Shown: piece after piece, positions 8,132 through 16,491 of the stretch
Position numbering within the stretch: position 1 is the stretch's first letter
Layout of the letters: every line of letters starts with the position of its first letter
Assembly: GCA_902618205.1 (NCBI GenBank)
Contig: CACMZL010000003.1
Span: forward strand, 1 to 64,000
Direction: 5' to 3'
Length of the DNA: 64,000 nucleotides
Source of the DNA: an uncultured Pelagibacteraceae bacterium
GTDB taxonomy: Bacteria; Pseudomonadota; Alphaproteobacteria; Pelagibacterales; Pelagibacteraceae
Program-made: the position numbers and the translations under genes
Notes under the pieces: generated by a model
The model's input: the letters and a program-made list of their open reading frames with translations, nothing else
Told to the model about the DNA's origin: nothing
Databases searched by the model: none

Positions 8132-8929
8132 CTAATTTTTGTTATGAATTCTATCCATTTCTTGAAGTTCGACTTCAAGTTTGTCTAATTCTTCACCACC
8201 AGCCATCATACTAAGAAGTTTTTCTCTAGAAATATCTTTTTTTTGGAATGTTCCCATGCTTTTTCCTCGGTTAAGTACAGTGAAACTATTACCAACAGGG
8301 TAAGCATGATGTACATTATGAGTAATTAAAATTACAGCCAATCCCTCAGACGCGGCCTTTACAATATATTTTAATACCATTGATGCTTGATGAACTCCTA
8401 AAGCAGAAGTTGGTTCATCTAAAACTAAAACTTTTGCTCCAAAATATATAGCTCGTGATATTGCTAGGCATTGTCTTTCACCACCGGACATAGTTCCAAC
8501 TGCCTGAGATGGGTCTCTAACATCGATTCCTATCTGTCCCATTCTATCTGCTGCTATCTTATTTGCTTTCTCCACATCAAAAGTTTTAAGGAAAGGAATA
8601 CCTTTTTGAGGCTCTCTTCCCATAAAAAAATTTCTAGTAACACTCATTAAAGGAACTAATGCTAGATCTTGATAAACTGTTCCTATACCAATATCTAAAG
8701 CATCTTTAGGTGAGTCAAAAACAATTTTATTATCTTCAAATATAATTTCTCCTTCATCAGGCTTATGAACACCTGCTAAAGTTTTAATTAAAGTCGACTT
8801 TCCTGCTCCATTATCTCCAAGCAAACACATGATCTCACCTTTTTTTAATCTCATAGTGACATCTTTGAGCGCTATTACCTTCCCAAAAAACTTACTAATA
8901 TTATTAAATTGAACGAGATAGTCAGACAT
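8132..8929 (-). CDS. CUT2 sugar ABC transporter, single-domain ATPase (FrcA-like)
   Basis: This 265-residue ATPase energises the first sugar/polyol importer. Walker A (GDNGAGKST), the Q-loop, the signature GTMSGGERQ, Walker B ([11 protein letters not shown]) and the switch His (LITHNVHHA) are all present. The family's better-known RbsA has two fused ATPase domains and about 500 residues; this is the half-size FrcA form that must dimerise. It is the third gene of binding protein-permease-ATPase, overlapping the permease by one base. The substrate is probably an inositol or related polyol, judging from adjacent iol genes. Confidence 0.92.
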   Translation of the reverse strand: MSDYLVQFNNISKFFGKVIALKDVTMRLKKGEIMCLLGDNGAGKSTLIKTLAGVHKPDEGEIIFEDNKIVFDSPKDALDIGIGTVYQDLALVPLMSVTRNFFMGREPQKGIPFLKTFDVEKANKIAADRMGQIGIDVRDPSQAVGTMSGGERQCLAISRAIYFGAKVLVLDEPTSALGVHQASMVLKYIVKAASEGLAVILITHNVHHAYPVGNSFTVLNRGKSMGTFQKKDISREKLLSMMAGGEELDKLEVELQEMDRIHNKN

Positions 8930-10056
8930 TATTTACTCTCAGTCACTTTCTTTCTGATATAGTTATTAAACACTACAGCTATCAACATCATTGCTCCTAA
9001 GAAAACTTTAAACCAATCAGTGTCAACATCTGTATAAAATATTCCCATAGATACAGTCCCAAATATAATTGCACCAAAAGCTGCACCTATTGCAGATCCA
9101 TATCCACCTGTTAAGAGACAACCACCAACAACAGCAGCCGCAATAGCTTCTAGTTCTTTTAAAGTACCTCTCATAGTATCTGCTGAACCCGCATCTAATA
9201 CCTGAATACAAGCAAAAATAGTAGAAGCGACTGCCGTACCGATAAATAGACTTATTTTTACCCTTCCAACAGGCACACCCACATTTGTTGCTCCAACCTT
9301 ATCGCCTCCAGATGCAAAGATCCAATTACCGTATCTTGTTTTCATCAATATCCATGTTGCAAACAATGTTAATGCAATAAACCAAATAACTGATGGAGGT
9401 ATTCCAGTTGCAAGAGGAGTTCCATCAGTTCTTAGTTCAATCAATTTTAATGATCCCAACCAAGTAAAAAGCCATTTAAAAGTATCTGTAGCAAATAGCC
9501 ATGCTAATGGATCATCTTCAATTAACACTCTTAGTCCTGGAACTTGAGTTCTACCAGTAATCAATCTTGTTATTGCTAATGTCAAACCTCTTAAAATAAA
9601 AAGCATTGCAAGTGTTACAATAAAAGACGGCAAACCGGTTTTGACAACCATTATGCCATTAAAGTATCCAACCAATACTGCCATAGCGAAAGCAAAAACT
9701 ATACTCATCCATAATGGCCAACCCCAATAAATTGCAGGAATTGCTATACAAATTCCAGCAAAGCCAATCATTGATCCAATTGACAAATCAAATTCACCGC
9801 CAATCATTAACATTGCTGCTGCTATTGCTATAATTCCCAAATTAGCTGAAACATCGAGGAAATTAAGCATTCCATAGGCGCTAAACATGCCAGTATCGCC
9901 AGCTACAATTCCAAAAAATATAAATACAAGTATTGAGCCACCTAATGCACCCAGCTCAGGCCTATTCAATAAAACTCTTAGTGGTGATATTTTTTTTAGA
10001 CGTTCGTCTTCATTAAGATTACTTTTCGATGAAATACTTTTTGATTTTAATGACAT
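8929..10056 (-). CDS. CUT2 sugar ABC transporter permease
   Basis: This 375-residue inner-membrane permease belongs to the RbsC/FrcC family. It has a polar N-terminal extension of about 30 residues and then many hydrophobic helices. Family motifs include [34 protein letters not shown] and [19 protein letters not shown]. It follows the binding-protein gene after a 56-base gap that holds a terminator hairpin, so it is probably expressed at a lower level than the binding protein. It pairs with the ATPase encoded immediately downstream. Confidence 0.93.
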   Translation of the reverse strand: MSLKSKSISSKSNLNEDERLKKISPLRVLLNRPELGALGGSILVFIFFGIVAGDTGMFSAYGMLNFLDVSANLGIIAIAAAMLMIGGEFDLSIGSMIGFAGICIAIPAIYWGWPLWMSIVFAFAMAVLVGYFNGIMVVKTGLPSFIVTLAMLFILRGLTLAITRLITGRTQVPGLRVLIEDDPLAWLFATDTFKWLFTWLGSLKLIELRTDGTPLATGIPPSVIWFIALTLFATWILMKTRYGNWIFASGGDKVGATNVGVPVGRVKISLFIGTAVASTIFACIQVLDAGSADTMRGTLKELEAIAAAVVGGCLLTGGYGSAIGAAFGAIIFGTVSMGIFYTDVDTDWFKVFLGAMMLIAVVFNNYIRKKVTESK

Positions 10057-10064
10057 TTAAATTT

Positions 10065-10101
10065 TGAAAAAAGGCCTGACCAAAAAATTTAGTCAGGCCT
10101 T
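10065..10101 (-). terminator. Intrinsic (partial) terminator between binding-protein and permease genes
   Basis: On the minus strand a perfect 10-bp stem (10092-10101 with 10071-10080) encloses an 11-base loop. Six consecutive T residues follow, counting the last two of the stem. Its position after the binding-protein gene suggests that most transcripts end here and a minority continue into permease and ATPase. Confidence 0.88.
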
Positions 10102-10112
10102 AAATATAGATT

Positions 10113-11036
10113 TTATCTATAACCTTGAGCTGCCCATTTAATTACTTTAGCAGCATTATCAGGAGTAACAAATCCAGGTCCAGTCATAACTACACCTGCG
10201 GGCATTGTTCCCCATCTCATGTATTGAGCAAAAATAGCTATAGGCAAATAACCTTGTAGATATTGTTGTTGGTCTATTAAAAACTCTACTTTACCTGCAG
10301 CAGCAGCTTTCAACATATTAGGTGACATATCAAATGTTCCTAATTTAACATTTCCAACTTTACCAGCAGCTTCTAAAGCTTTTAGCGCTGCTTCACCAGA
10401 TAAACCAGCTCCTAAAGTTAGAATAGTGTCATATCCACCACCTAATTTTGCAGCAACAGCCTTTTGAATTTCAGTTGGGTCATTTGATGTTCCAAGAATA
10501 TCAACAGATCCACCAAAACCTTTTTTGAAACCTGCACATCTTCTATCAAGCGCTACGTTTCCAACTTCGTGGTTAACGCATAAAGCTTTTTTTCCTCCAG
10601 CAGCCTTCATTTTTTGTCCACCACCAACGCCAGCTTCAAATTCAGTTTGACCTACGTGTGCACTAATTCCTAATGATGCATAGTCATCCGAACCAGAGTT
10701 CATAGAGACCACTGGTATACCGGCAGCTATTGCTGCTTTAACAGATTTTCCTAATGCAGCTGCATCAGGTAAAGTAATTACAATACCTTTTGGTTTTTGT
10801 GATACAGCATTATCAATTAGTTTTGCCATTTCAACCATGTCAAAAGTTCCAGGCGCAGTGTATTTGCAAGATACTCCCATATCTTTACAAGCAGCATCAA
10901 CTCCATTTTTAGCTACCGACCAAAAAGGGTCATTAGCTTGTCCATGTGAAACAACAATTATATCAGTTGCTAATGCTGATACAGACATCATTGCCCATGC
11001 AGCAACAGCTAATATAAAGTTCTTTATTGTTTTCAT
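10113..11036 (-). CDS. Periplasmic sugar/inositol-binding protein of CUT2 ABC transporter
   Basis: This is a 307-residue type I periplasmic binding protein of the RbsB superfamily. It has a clear signal peptide ending AMMSVSALA before TDIIVVSHGQ. The mature part starts with the family pattern SHGQANDPFWSVAKNGVDAA and carries the central LPDAAALGKSVKAAIAAGIPVV. A GAGGAAA-type Shine-Dalgarno precedes the ATG. The gene follows two Gfo/Idh/MocA dehydrogenase genes, one iolG-like, so myo-inositol or a related cyclitol is the likely ligand. That assignment is inference. Confidence 0.92.
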   Translation of the reverse strand: MKTIKNFILAVAAWAMMSVSALATDIIVVSHGQANDPFWSVAKNGVDAACKDMGVSCKYTAPGTFDMVEMAKLIDNAVSQKPKGIVITLPDAAALGKSVKAAIAAGIPVVSMNSGSDDYASLGISAHVGQTEFEAGVGGGQKMKAAGGKKALCVNHEVGNVALDRRCAGFKKGFGGSVDILGTSNDPTEIQKAVAAKLGGGYDTILTLGAGLSGEAALKALEAAGKVGNVKLGTFDMSPNMLKAAAAGKVEFLIDQQQYLQGYLPIAIFAQYMRWGTMPAGVVMTGPGFVTPDNAAKVIKWAAQGYR

Positions 11037-11057
11037 TTTTAATTTCCTCTCTTAAAT

Positions 11058-11071
11058 AAAAGTTAACTTTT
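11058..11071. promoter_or_regulatory. 14-bp perfect palindrome upstream of sugar-binding protein gene
   Basis: AAAAGTTAACTTTT is a perfect palindrome starting 22 bases upstream of the binding-protein ATG. It may be an operator or a chance AT-rich palindrome. A related AAAAGTTAAA stretch occurs in the divergent ALDH/iolD spacer at about 17960-17970. Confidence 0.35.
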
Positions 11072-11114
11072 AAACATTAAAGCTAACATAAATTTATTTA
11101 GATTGTAAAGAAGC

Positions 11115-11130
11115 AGGTTGTATTCAACCT
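11115..11130. promoter_or_regulatory. Inverted repeat AGGTTG-N4-CAACCT
   Basis: Two perfect 6-base arms separated by TATT lie between the iolG-like stop and the binding-protein gene. No T-run follows on the minus strand, so it is more like an operator than a terminator. It is among the least AT-rich elements in the spacer. Confidence 0.4.
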
Positions 11131-11141
11131 AAAGTTGATTT

Positions 11142-12155
11142 TTAATATTTTATTTTTTCAAACTTTTTTGATTTTAATGACCGGATAGCACTCTCAGCAA
11201 TTTGTATTGAAATCTTTCCATCAATAAACCCACTTTTAGGTCTTAAATTTGATCTGAATAATTTAGCAAGATCATTTAACTGTTCTTTGTATGCCTGGTC
11301 GTATCTTTCTATAAAAAAATGTTTAAAGCTTGATCGTGCATTCGTACTTTTATTAGAATACAAACTAATCTCATTTTCTTTGATATTATCAGAAATAATC
11401 ATTCCTTTGCTTCCAAAAAGTTCTACTCTTTGATCGTATCCAAAACTACAATGTCTAGAATTACTAATAATACATTGAACACCATTTTTTGTTTTCAAAA
11501 TTGCCGTAGCAAGCTCGAAATCTTTAAGTTTATTGAAGTATTTATTAGAAATATTGCTCCCTGTAGCAAATATAGAAACAAATTCATCTTTACCCGCATA
11601 ATACCTTGCTAGATCGAAATCATGGATCATCATATCTTTAAAAATACCACCTGAGGCTTTTAAATATTTTATAGATGGAGCAGCCGGATCTCTGCTAGTA
11701 ATAATAATTTTCTCTAGCTTTCCTATCTTGCCTTTTATTAAATTATTTTTTAGAGAGCTATGACCTGGATCATATCTTCTGTTAAATCCAATTTGCATTT
11801 TATGATTAAATTTATTTATTTTTTTTTCGTAATTTTGAATTTTTTTTAAATTTAAATCTAAAGGTTTTTCACAAAATACTGTTTTATTACTTTTTATACT
11901 TTCATATATAAATTTAAGATGAGTTGATGTTGTGGAAGAGATAAAAATACAATCAATTTTTTTATCTTTATATGCTATTTGAGGACTTTCAATATTTTGA
12001 CAATTTAGATTTTTTGAAACTTTTTTTGCAAGTTTTCTATTAACATCGAAAATATATTTAAGATTAAAATTTTTATTATTTATTAAATTATCTGCATGCA
12101 TTAGTCCTATTCTTCCCAAACCGAATAATGCTACGTTAATTAAATTTTTACCCAT
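11142..12155 (-). CDS. iolG: Inositol 2-dehydrogenase-like oxidoreductase (Gfo/Idh/MocA)
   Basis: This 337-residue NAD(P)-dependent dehydrogenase probably oxidises myo-inositol to 2-keto-myo-inositol, the first step of inositol catabolism. The Rossmann motif GLGRIGLMHADN matches the GRIGxxHAxN pattern of IolG. EKPLDLNL, GFNRRYDPGH, TSRDPAAPS and GGIFKDMMIHDFDLARY follow and match IolG closely, including the catalytic Lys of EKP and the Asp/His of the last motif. It overlaps the upstream Gfo/Idh gene by 16 bases. Neighbouring iolE and iolD support the call. Another cyclitol substrate is possible. Confidence 0.82.
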   Translation of the reverse strand: MGKNLINVALFGLGRIGLMHADNLINNKNFNLKYIFDVNRKLAKKVSKNLNCQNIESPQIAYKDKKIDCIFISSTTSTHLKFIYESIKSNKTVFCEKPLDLNLKKIQNYEKKINKFNHKMQIGFNRRYDPGHSSLKNNLIKGKIGKLEKIIITSRDPAAPSIKYLKASGGIFKDMMIHDFDLARYYAGKDEFVSIFATGSNISNKYFNKLKDFELATAILKTKNGVQCIISNSRHCSFGYDQRVELFGSKGMIISDNIKENEISLYSNKSTNARSSFKHFFIERYDQAYKEQLNDLAKLFRSNLRPKSGFIDGKISIQIAESAIRSLKSKKFEKIKY

Positions 12156-13285
12156 TGTTTTTTTAATGATGATTTCTTACATGCATCAATGAATTTAGCA
12201 GTCTCCAAACCCTCTTCTTCGTTAGGAAAATAAAATCTTTTTTTTGTATTCGTTTTTAAATATTCAGCAAATTCCTTATATATATTTGCAAAAGCATCTA
12301 AATATCCTTCAGGGTGACCAAATTTTACTCTAGAAAATTTTTTTGAAAAATTTGCTTTTGTATATCCTCTTTCTAAAAACTTTACTGCTCCTTTGCTTGG
12401 ATTAAATTTTAAATAATTTGGATCATTTTGAACCCATTCTAAACTTCCTTTAGAACCATATACTCTAATTCTTAAACCATATACGCCTCCTTTAGCTGTT
12501 ACACATGTCCATACAATTCCTTTAGCACCATTGTTAAAATTAACAAAAACTTGTGCGTTATTATCCATTTTAACATCCTTCGAATATTTGCTTACATCAG
12601 CTATCAGTTTTTCTCCTTTAAGGCCTGTAATATAAATTGCTAGATGATATGCGTGTGATCCTATTTCATTGAGAACTGCTGATACACCAACAATTTTTTT
12701 ATCAACTTTCCATTTAAAAACCTTTTTTGAATTTGTTTTTGAAATTTTATTACCATCTGTCCAATCCTGAATATATTCAACGTTGATATATTCAACTTTT
12801 CCAATTTTTCCTTTTTCAACTAAATTTTTTGCTTCTCTAACCATTGGATAAGATGAATAGTTGTGAGTCAGTGCATATTTAATTTTTTTGTTATTTTTTA
12901 TCGCTTTATATAGTTTTTTTCCCTGCTCAAGATTTCCAGCAAATGGTTTGTCTGAAATTACATGTATGTTTTTTTTTATAAAATTCTCCGCAATAATTTG
13001 ATGACTTGATGGTGGAGTCATTATTGCTACAACATTAATACCATCTTTTCTTTTCGCTTCTTTTTCAGACATCTCCTTGTAATTTGAATAACATCTAGAT
13101 TTATCTAAACCTATACTTTGTCCAAATTTCCTAGATTTATCAACACTTCTAGAAAATACCCCTGCAACGATTTCATATTTGTCATCATATCTAGATGAAA
13201 TTCTATGAACATGCCCGATCCAAGATCCAGGTCCGCCTCCAACAATTCCAAGTTTAAATTTTTTAGGTTTAATTTTTTGAAGCAT
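12140..13285 (-). CDS. Gfo/Idh/MocA-family oxidoreductase
   Basis: This 381-residue NAD(P)-dependent dehydrogenase has the N-terminal motif GIVGGGPGSWIGHVHRIS. The catalytic-type lysine is in SDKPFAGNLEQ and a C-terminal GFO_IDH_MocA domain follows. It is the first gene of a probable operon running into iolG and the inositol-type ABC transporter. It lies only 26 bases from the divergent iolE start. It may act on a second inositol isomer (for example scyllo-inositol) or another polyol; the sequence does not settle this. Confidence 0.82.
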   Translation of the reverse strand: MLQKIKPKKFKLGIVGGGPGSWIGHVHRISSRYDDKYEIVAGVFSRSVDKSRKFGQSIGLDKSRCYSNYKEMSEKEAKRKDGINVVAIMTPPSSHQIIAENFIKKNIHVISDKPFAGNLEQGKKLYKAIKNNKKIKYALTHNYSSYPMVREAKNLVEKGKIGKVEYINVEYIQDWTDGNKISKTNSKKVFKWKVDKKIVGVSAVLNEIGSHAYHLAIYITGLKGEKLIADVSKYSKDVKMDNNAQVFVNFNNGAKGIVWTCVTAKGGVYGLRIRVYGSKGSLEWVQNDPNYLKFNPSKGAVKFLERGYTKANFSKKFSRVKFGHPEGYLDAFANIYKEFAEYLKTNTKKRFYFPNEEEGLETAKFIDACKKSSLKKQWVKI

Positions 13286-13311
13286 CTAATATCATAACAA
13301 AACTATTATTT

Positions 13312-14214
13312 ATGTCAGTAAAATTAGGTATAGCCCCAATAGCTTGGAGCAATGATGACATGCCTGAGCTTGGTGGTGATACTCCGCTTGAACAATGTCT
13401 TTCCGAAGCTAGTGAAGCAGGATTTAAAGGAATAGAGTCTGGTGGAAAATTTCCAAAAACATCAAAAGAATTAATTCCTATATTAAATAAATATAATTTA
13501 AAATTATGCTCAGGTTGGTATGGAGCAAATTTAAGAAAAAATACTTTTGAGGAGGAAAAATTAAAAATTCAAAACCAATTGAAACTATTTCAAGATTGTA
13601 AAGCACCCTGCATGGTTTTTGCCGAAGTTTATGGTTCTATTCAAGGTGATCCAAATATAAATTTGTCTAAAAGACCTAGAATGGATTTAGACGAGACTAA
13701 AAAATATTATAAAAAAATTTCAGAAATGGGAAAATATCTAGAGGATCAGGACATGCCTCTTGCTTACCATCATCATATGGGAACTTGCATTGAAAGTGAA
13801 GAAGATACAAGAAGATTATTAGAAAACACAGATGGTAGTGTCAAACTAACTTTAGATACTGGACACATGTTATTTGCAAAAGGAGATAGTTTGAAAATTT
13901 ATAAAGAATTTAAAGAAAGAATAATTCATATACATTGCAAAGATATGAGAAAAAATGTTTTAGATAATTCGTTAAATCACGATTATAGTTTCAGACAGGC
14001 TTTTTTGGAAGGAGCCTTCACTGTTCCAGGAGATGGTTGTATTGATTACAAGCCTTTTTTTGAATTGTTAAAAGAACAAAATTATTCTGGATGGTTAGTT
14101 GTAGAAGCGGAGCAAGATCCAGCAAAAGCAAATCCTTTTGAATATGCTAAAATTGGATACAAATATCTAATTGAAACTTTAAAAAGTGTAAATTTAGAAA
14201 TTGAAAATAATTAG
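13312..14214 (+). CDS. iolE: Myo-inosose-2 dehydratase
   Basis: IolE dehydrates 2-keto-myo-inositol to the trihydroxycyclohexane-dione that IolD hydrolyses. The protein has 300 residues, the usual length, with the xylose-isomerase-like TIM barrel. The N-terminus (GIAPIAWSNDDMPELGGDTP) and ESGGKFPK are closely typical of IolE. Metal-ligand motifs include YHHHMGTCIE, LTLDTGHML and HIHCKDMR, and VVEAEQDPA lies near the end. The gene stands alone on the plus strand. It is divergent from the dehydrogenase operon across 26 bases and ends exactly where the convergent pilin-like gene ends. Confidence 0.93.
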   Translation: MSVKLGIAPIAWSNDDMPELGGDTPLEQCLSEASEAGFKGIESGGKFPKTSKELIPILNKYNLKLCSGWYGANLRKNTFEEEKLKIQNQLKLFQDCKAPCMVFAEVYGSIQGDPNINLSKRPRMDLDETKKYYKKISEMGKYLEDQDMPLAYHHHMGTCIESEEDTRRLLENTDGSVKLTLDTGHMLFAKGDSLKIYKEFKERIIHIHCKDMRKNVLDNSLNHDYSFRQAFLEGAFTVPGDGCIDYKPFFELLKEQNYSGWLVVEAEQDPAKANPFEYAKIGYKYLIETLKSVNLEIENN

Positions 14215-14715
14215 CTATCTATATAAAGAAGTTAATTCATTATTACCAGCAGCCACACATGGAGATTTAAAACAAGTACCAACTATCCATTCCGATCCTG
14301 GTTCTGCTAAAAAATTTGATGACATTATAAAAATAACACCCATTTCTACTGACTGACCAGCTTTTCCCTCTGCTTTTATTCTCGGGTCAGGATCTGTTTT
14401 AACTTTATTGTCATCTGAAAATGGATTTTCAATCTTTAGATTATCATTTATATGATTAACAACCTTTTCAGCTATCCATTCAGCATTACATGGATCACCC
14501 CAAACAGTTATTTTCCCCTCATCATTATTTCCGCAATTATTAATTTCGCCATTAATAAAATCGACAACTTTTTTATGATTTTCTTTTACTAAATTTGCAC
14601 GAGCTTCAACTTCAGGTCTTGTACTCGCTGTCCATATCAACATTCCTACAACATAAACAGCCGATATAATGATAAGAAATTCTAATAATCCAAAATTTTT
14701 TAATTTTAAGCTCAT
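14215..14715 (-). CDS. Membrane-anchored protein with pilin-like N-terminus, function unknown
   Basis: I do not recognise this 166-residue protein. It has one N-terminal hydrophobic segment (residues 8-27, NFGLLEFLIIISAVYVVGML) after the short basic start MSLKLK, then a soluble domain with two CNN/CGNN-type Cys regions and an acidic linker. The FGLLE start resembles type IV pilins, where a Phe begins the mature helix and Glu is at position 5. However, the residue before Phe is Asn rather than the Gly needed by prepilin peptidase. It overlaps the upstream dehydrogenase gene by four bases and abuts iolE tail to tail with no spacer. Confidence 0.7.
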   Translation of the reverse strand: MSLKLKNFGLLEFLIIISAVYVVGMLIWTASTRPEVEARANLVKENHKKVVDFINGEINNCGNNDEGKITVWGDPCNAEWIAEKVVNHINDNLKIENPFSDDNKVKTDPDPRIKAEGKAGQSVEMGVIFIMSSNFLAEPGSEWIVGTCFKSPCVAAGNNELTSLYR

Positions 14716-15671
14716 GAGATTTTTACTATTTTTGACTTTTCCAATTTATTGTCAAAAAAATCAATAATATTTTGGACTGTTTCAATACCCATTCTAGACA
14801 AACATTCTTCAGTAAATACTGCTGAATGAGGGCTTAAAAATGCTTTTTCATTTTTTAGCAATGGATTATCTAAAGATGGAGGCTCCTTTTCAAAAACATC
14901 AAGCCCTGCACCAAAAATTAAATCTTCGTTTAATGCCTTATTAAGATCTTCCTCGTTAATAATACCACCTCTTGCAGCATTAATTAAAATACAATTTTTT
15001 TTCATTTTTTTTATCATTTCATAATTGATTAAATGTTTTGTGTTTTCGTTTAGAGGCATATGAATTGAAATTGCATCCATTTTATTTAAACTCTCATTTA
15101 AATCATTAATTTTAGTACCACCAACTTTTTTAATTTCCTCTTCGCTGACAAAAGGATCATAAACAAAAATGTTCATTTCTAAACCCTTACATTTTTTAAG
15201 TAAGCATTTTCCAATACGACCAAAACCTGCAATTAAGATGCTTTTATTCCATAACTCAATTGTTTTAGGAAGCTTAGTTCTATCACTGAACTTTCCAGTT
15301 TTTACAGTCTCGTTGTACATATTATTTCTTTTTGCAATGCTGAATAGCATGAATAAAACATGTTCTGCTACAGCTTGAGCATTCGCTGTAGCTGTTATTG
15401 CTAATGTGATATTGTTTTGCTTGGTTGCTTTAAGATCTATATTGTCATAGCCTACACCATGTCTAGATATCACTTTTAAATTCTTAGCTGAGTCTATAAT
15501 TTCTTTTGATAATTTAGATGTTCTAATACTTATTCCATCACAGTCTTTTATTTTATCTTTCAAAAATTCTGTATCTGTATTGTCTACAACTTGAAATTCA
15601 AAATTTTTATTTCCTTTTAGTAAATCAATACCATGATTATGTATTGATTCTATTATTAAGATTTTTTTCAT
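14712..15671 (-). CDS. D-2-hydroxyacid dehydrogenase (phosphoglycerate dehydrogenase family)
   Basis: This 319-residue NAD-dependent dehydrogenase has the SerA-like layout. It has a flavodoxin-like N-terminal domain, the Rossmann motif GFGRIGKCLLKKC, the catalytic Arg region AARGGIINEE and the catalytic His in SPHSAVF. It probably oxidises or reduces a 2-hydroxy acid produced in the surrounding sugar pathway. True phosphoglycerate dehydrogenase is less likely because it lies in a catabolic cluster with an HpaI aldolase and an aldehyde dehydrogenase. It is 24 bases downstream of the aldolase gene. Confidence 0.88.
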   Translation of the reverse strand: MKKILIIESIHNHGIDLLKGNKNFEFQVVDNTDTEFLKDKIKDCDGISIRTSKLSKEIIDSAKNLKVISRHGVGYDNIDLKATKQNNITLAITATANAQAVAEHVLFMLFSIAKRNNMYNETVKTGKFSDRTKLPKTIELWNKSILIAGFGRIGKCLLKKCKGLEMNIFVYDPFVSEEEIKKVGGTKINDLNESLNKMDAISIHMPLNENTKHLINYEMIKKMKKNCILINAARGGIINEEDLNKALNEDLIFGAGLDVFEKEPPSLDNPLLKNEKAFLSPHSAVFTEECLSRMGIETVQNIIDFFDNKLEKSKIVKIS

Positions 15672-15695
15672 ACGTAAAAGTATATACTTTATTTA

Positions 15696-16487
15696 TTAAT
15701 AGGCTTTAGATAATTCTGATTTCACTGTGCCTTTTAAATTTTCAACTGTATTTTTCGCACCTGCACTTATAAATCTGGAGTCTGCTCCAACTGTTACAAA
15801 TTGAAAACCTTTTTCAATCATTTTTTTTGCATAGTCAGTACTTCCGTTATGAATTCCAGCAAATATATTGTTTTTTTTTGCATGCTCTAATATTCTAAGT
15901 ATTTCTGAATAAGCTTTAGTATCCTCACCTTTGTCAAAACCAGGCTTTTCTCCTATAGCCAAACTTAAATCAGCAGGCCCTATGTAGATACCATCAAGGC
16001 CTGGGGTACTCATAATTTCATCAAGATTTTCTAAAGCTTCTTTAGTTTCAATCATAGCCATTTTTAATATTTCATCGTTTGCATGATCTCCATAATCGGG
16101 CCCTCCATATATTAACCCTCTCATTGGACCAAAACTTCTATATCCATGTGGTGGATATTTACATGCTTGAACAAATCTTTCTGCTTCTTTCCGATTACTA
16201 ACCATTGGGCAAATGATTCCATAACATCCAGCATCTAAAATTTTCATAATTTGACCAGGTTCATTCCAATTAACTCTTGCCAAAGGTACGACTTCTGTCG
16301 CTGAAATCACTTGCATCATTGGCATTGCATTTGTGTAATCAACGAGCCCGTGTTGCATATCAATTGTTAATGAGTCCCATCCTTGTTGAGCCATTGTTTC
16401 TGCTGAAACAGTACTTGGAATTTGTAACCAACCATTGATTACAGCTTTGCCATTTTTAATTATTTCTTTGGCTTTATTTTTTCTCAT
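15696..16487 (-). CDS. HpcH/HpaI-family aldolase (2-keto-3-deoxy acid aldolase type)
   Basis: This 263-residue class II pyruvate aldolase has a TIM barrel. Family motifs are SLTIDMQHGLVDY with the active-site His, LARVNWNEPGQIMKILDAG, and the metal-binding and Arg segments around MIETKEALENLDEI and GIYIGPADLSLAIG. Such enzymes cleave 2-keto-3-deoxy acids to pyruvate and an aldehyde. The aldehyde could be oxidised by the dehydrogenase encoded four bases upstream in the same operon. The exact substrate is not known. Confidence 0.9.
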   Translation of the reverse strand: MRKNKAKEIIKNGKAVINGWLQIPSTVSAETMAQQGWDSLTIDMQHGLVDYTNAMPMMQVISATEVVPLARVNWNEPGQIMKILDAGCYGIICPMVSNRKEAERFVQACKYPPHGYRSFGPMRGLIYGGPDYGDHANDEILKMAMIETKEALENLDEIMSTPGLDGIYIGPADLSLAIGEKPGFDKGEDTKAYSEILRILEHAKKNNIFAGIHNGSTDYAKKMIEKGFQFVTVGADSRFISAGAKNTVENLKGTVKSELSKAY

Positions 16488-16491
16488 TAAC

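Noticed and set aside
11800-12100. Runs of T and A in the iolG-like gene as possible regulatory tracts
   Set aside because: They encode Lys/Phe-rich segments of the protein and match the general AT bias.
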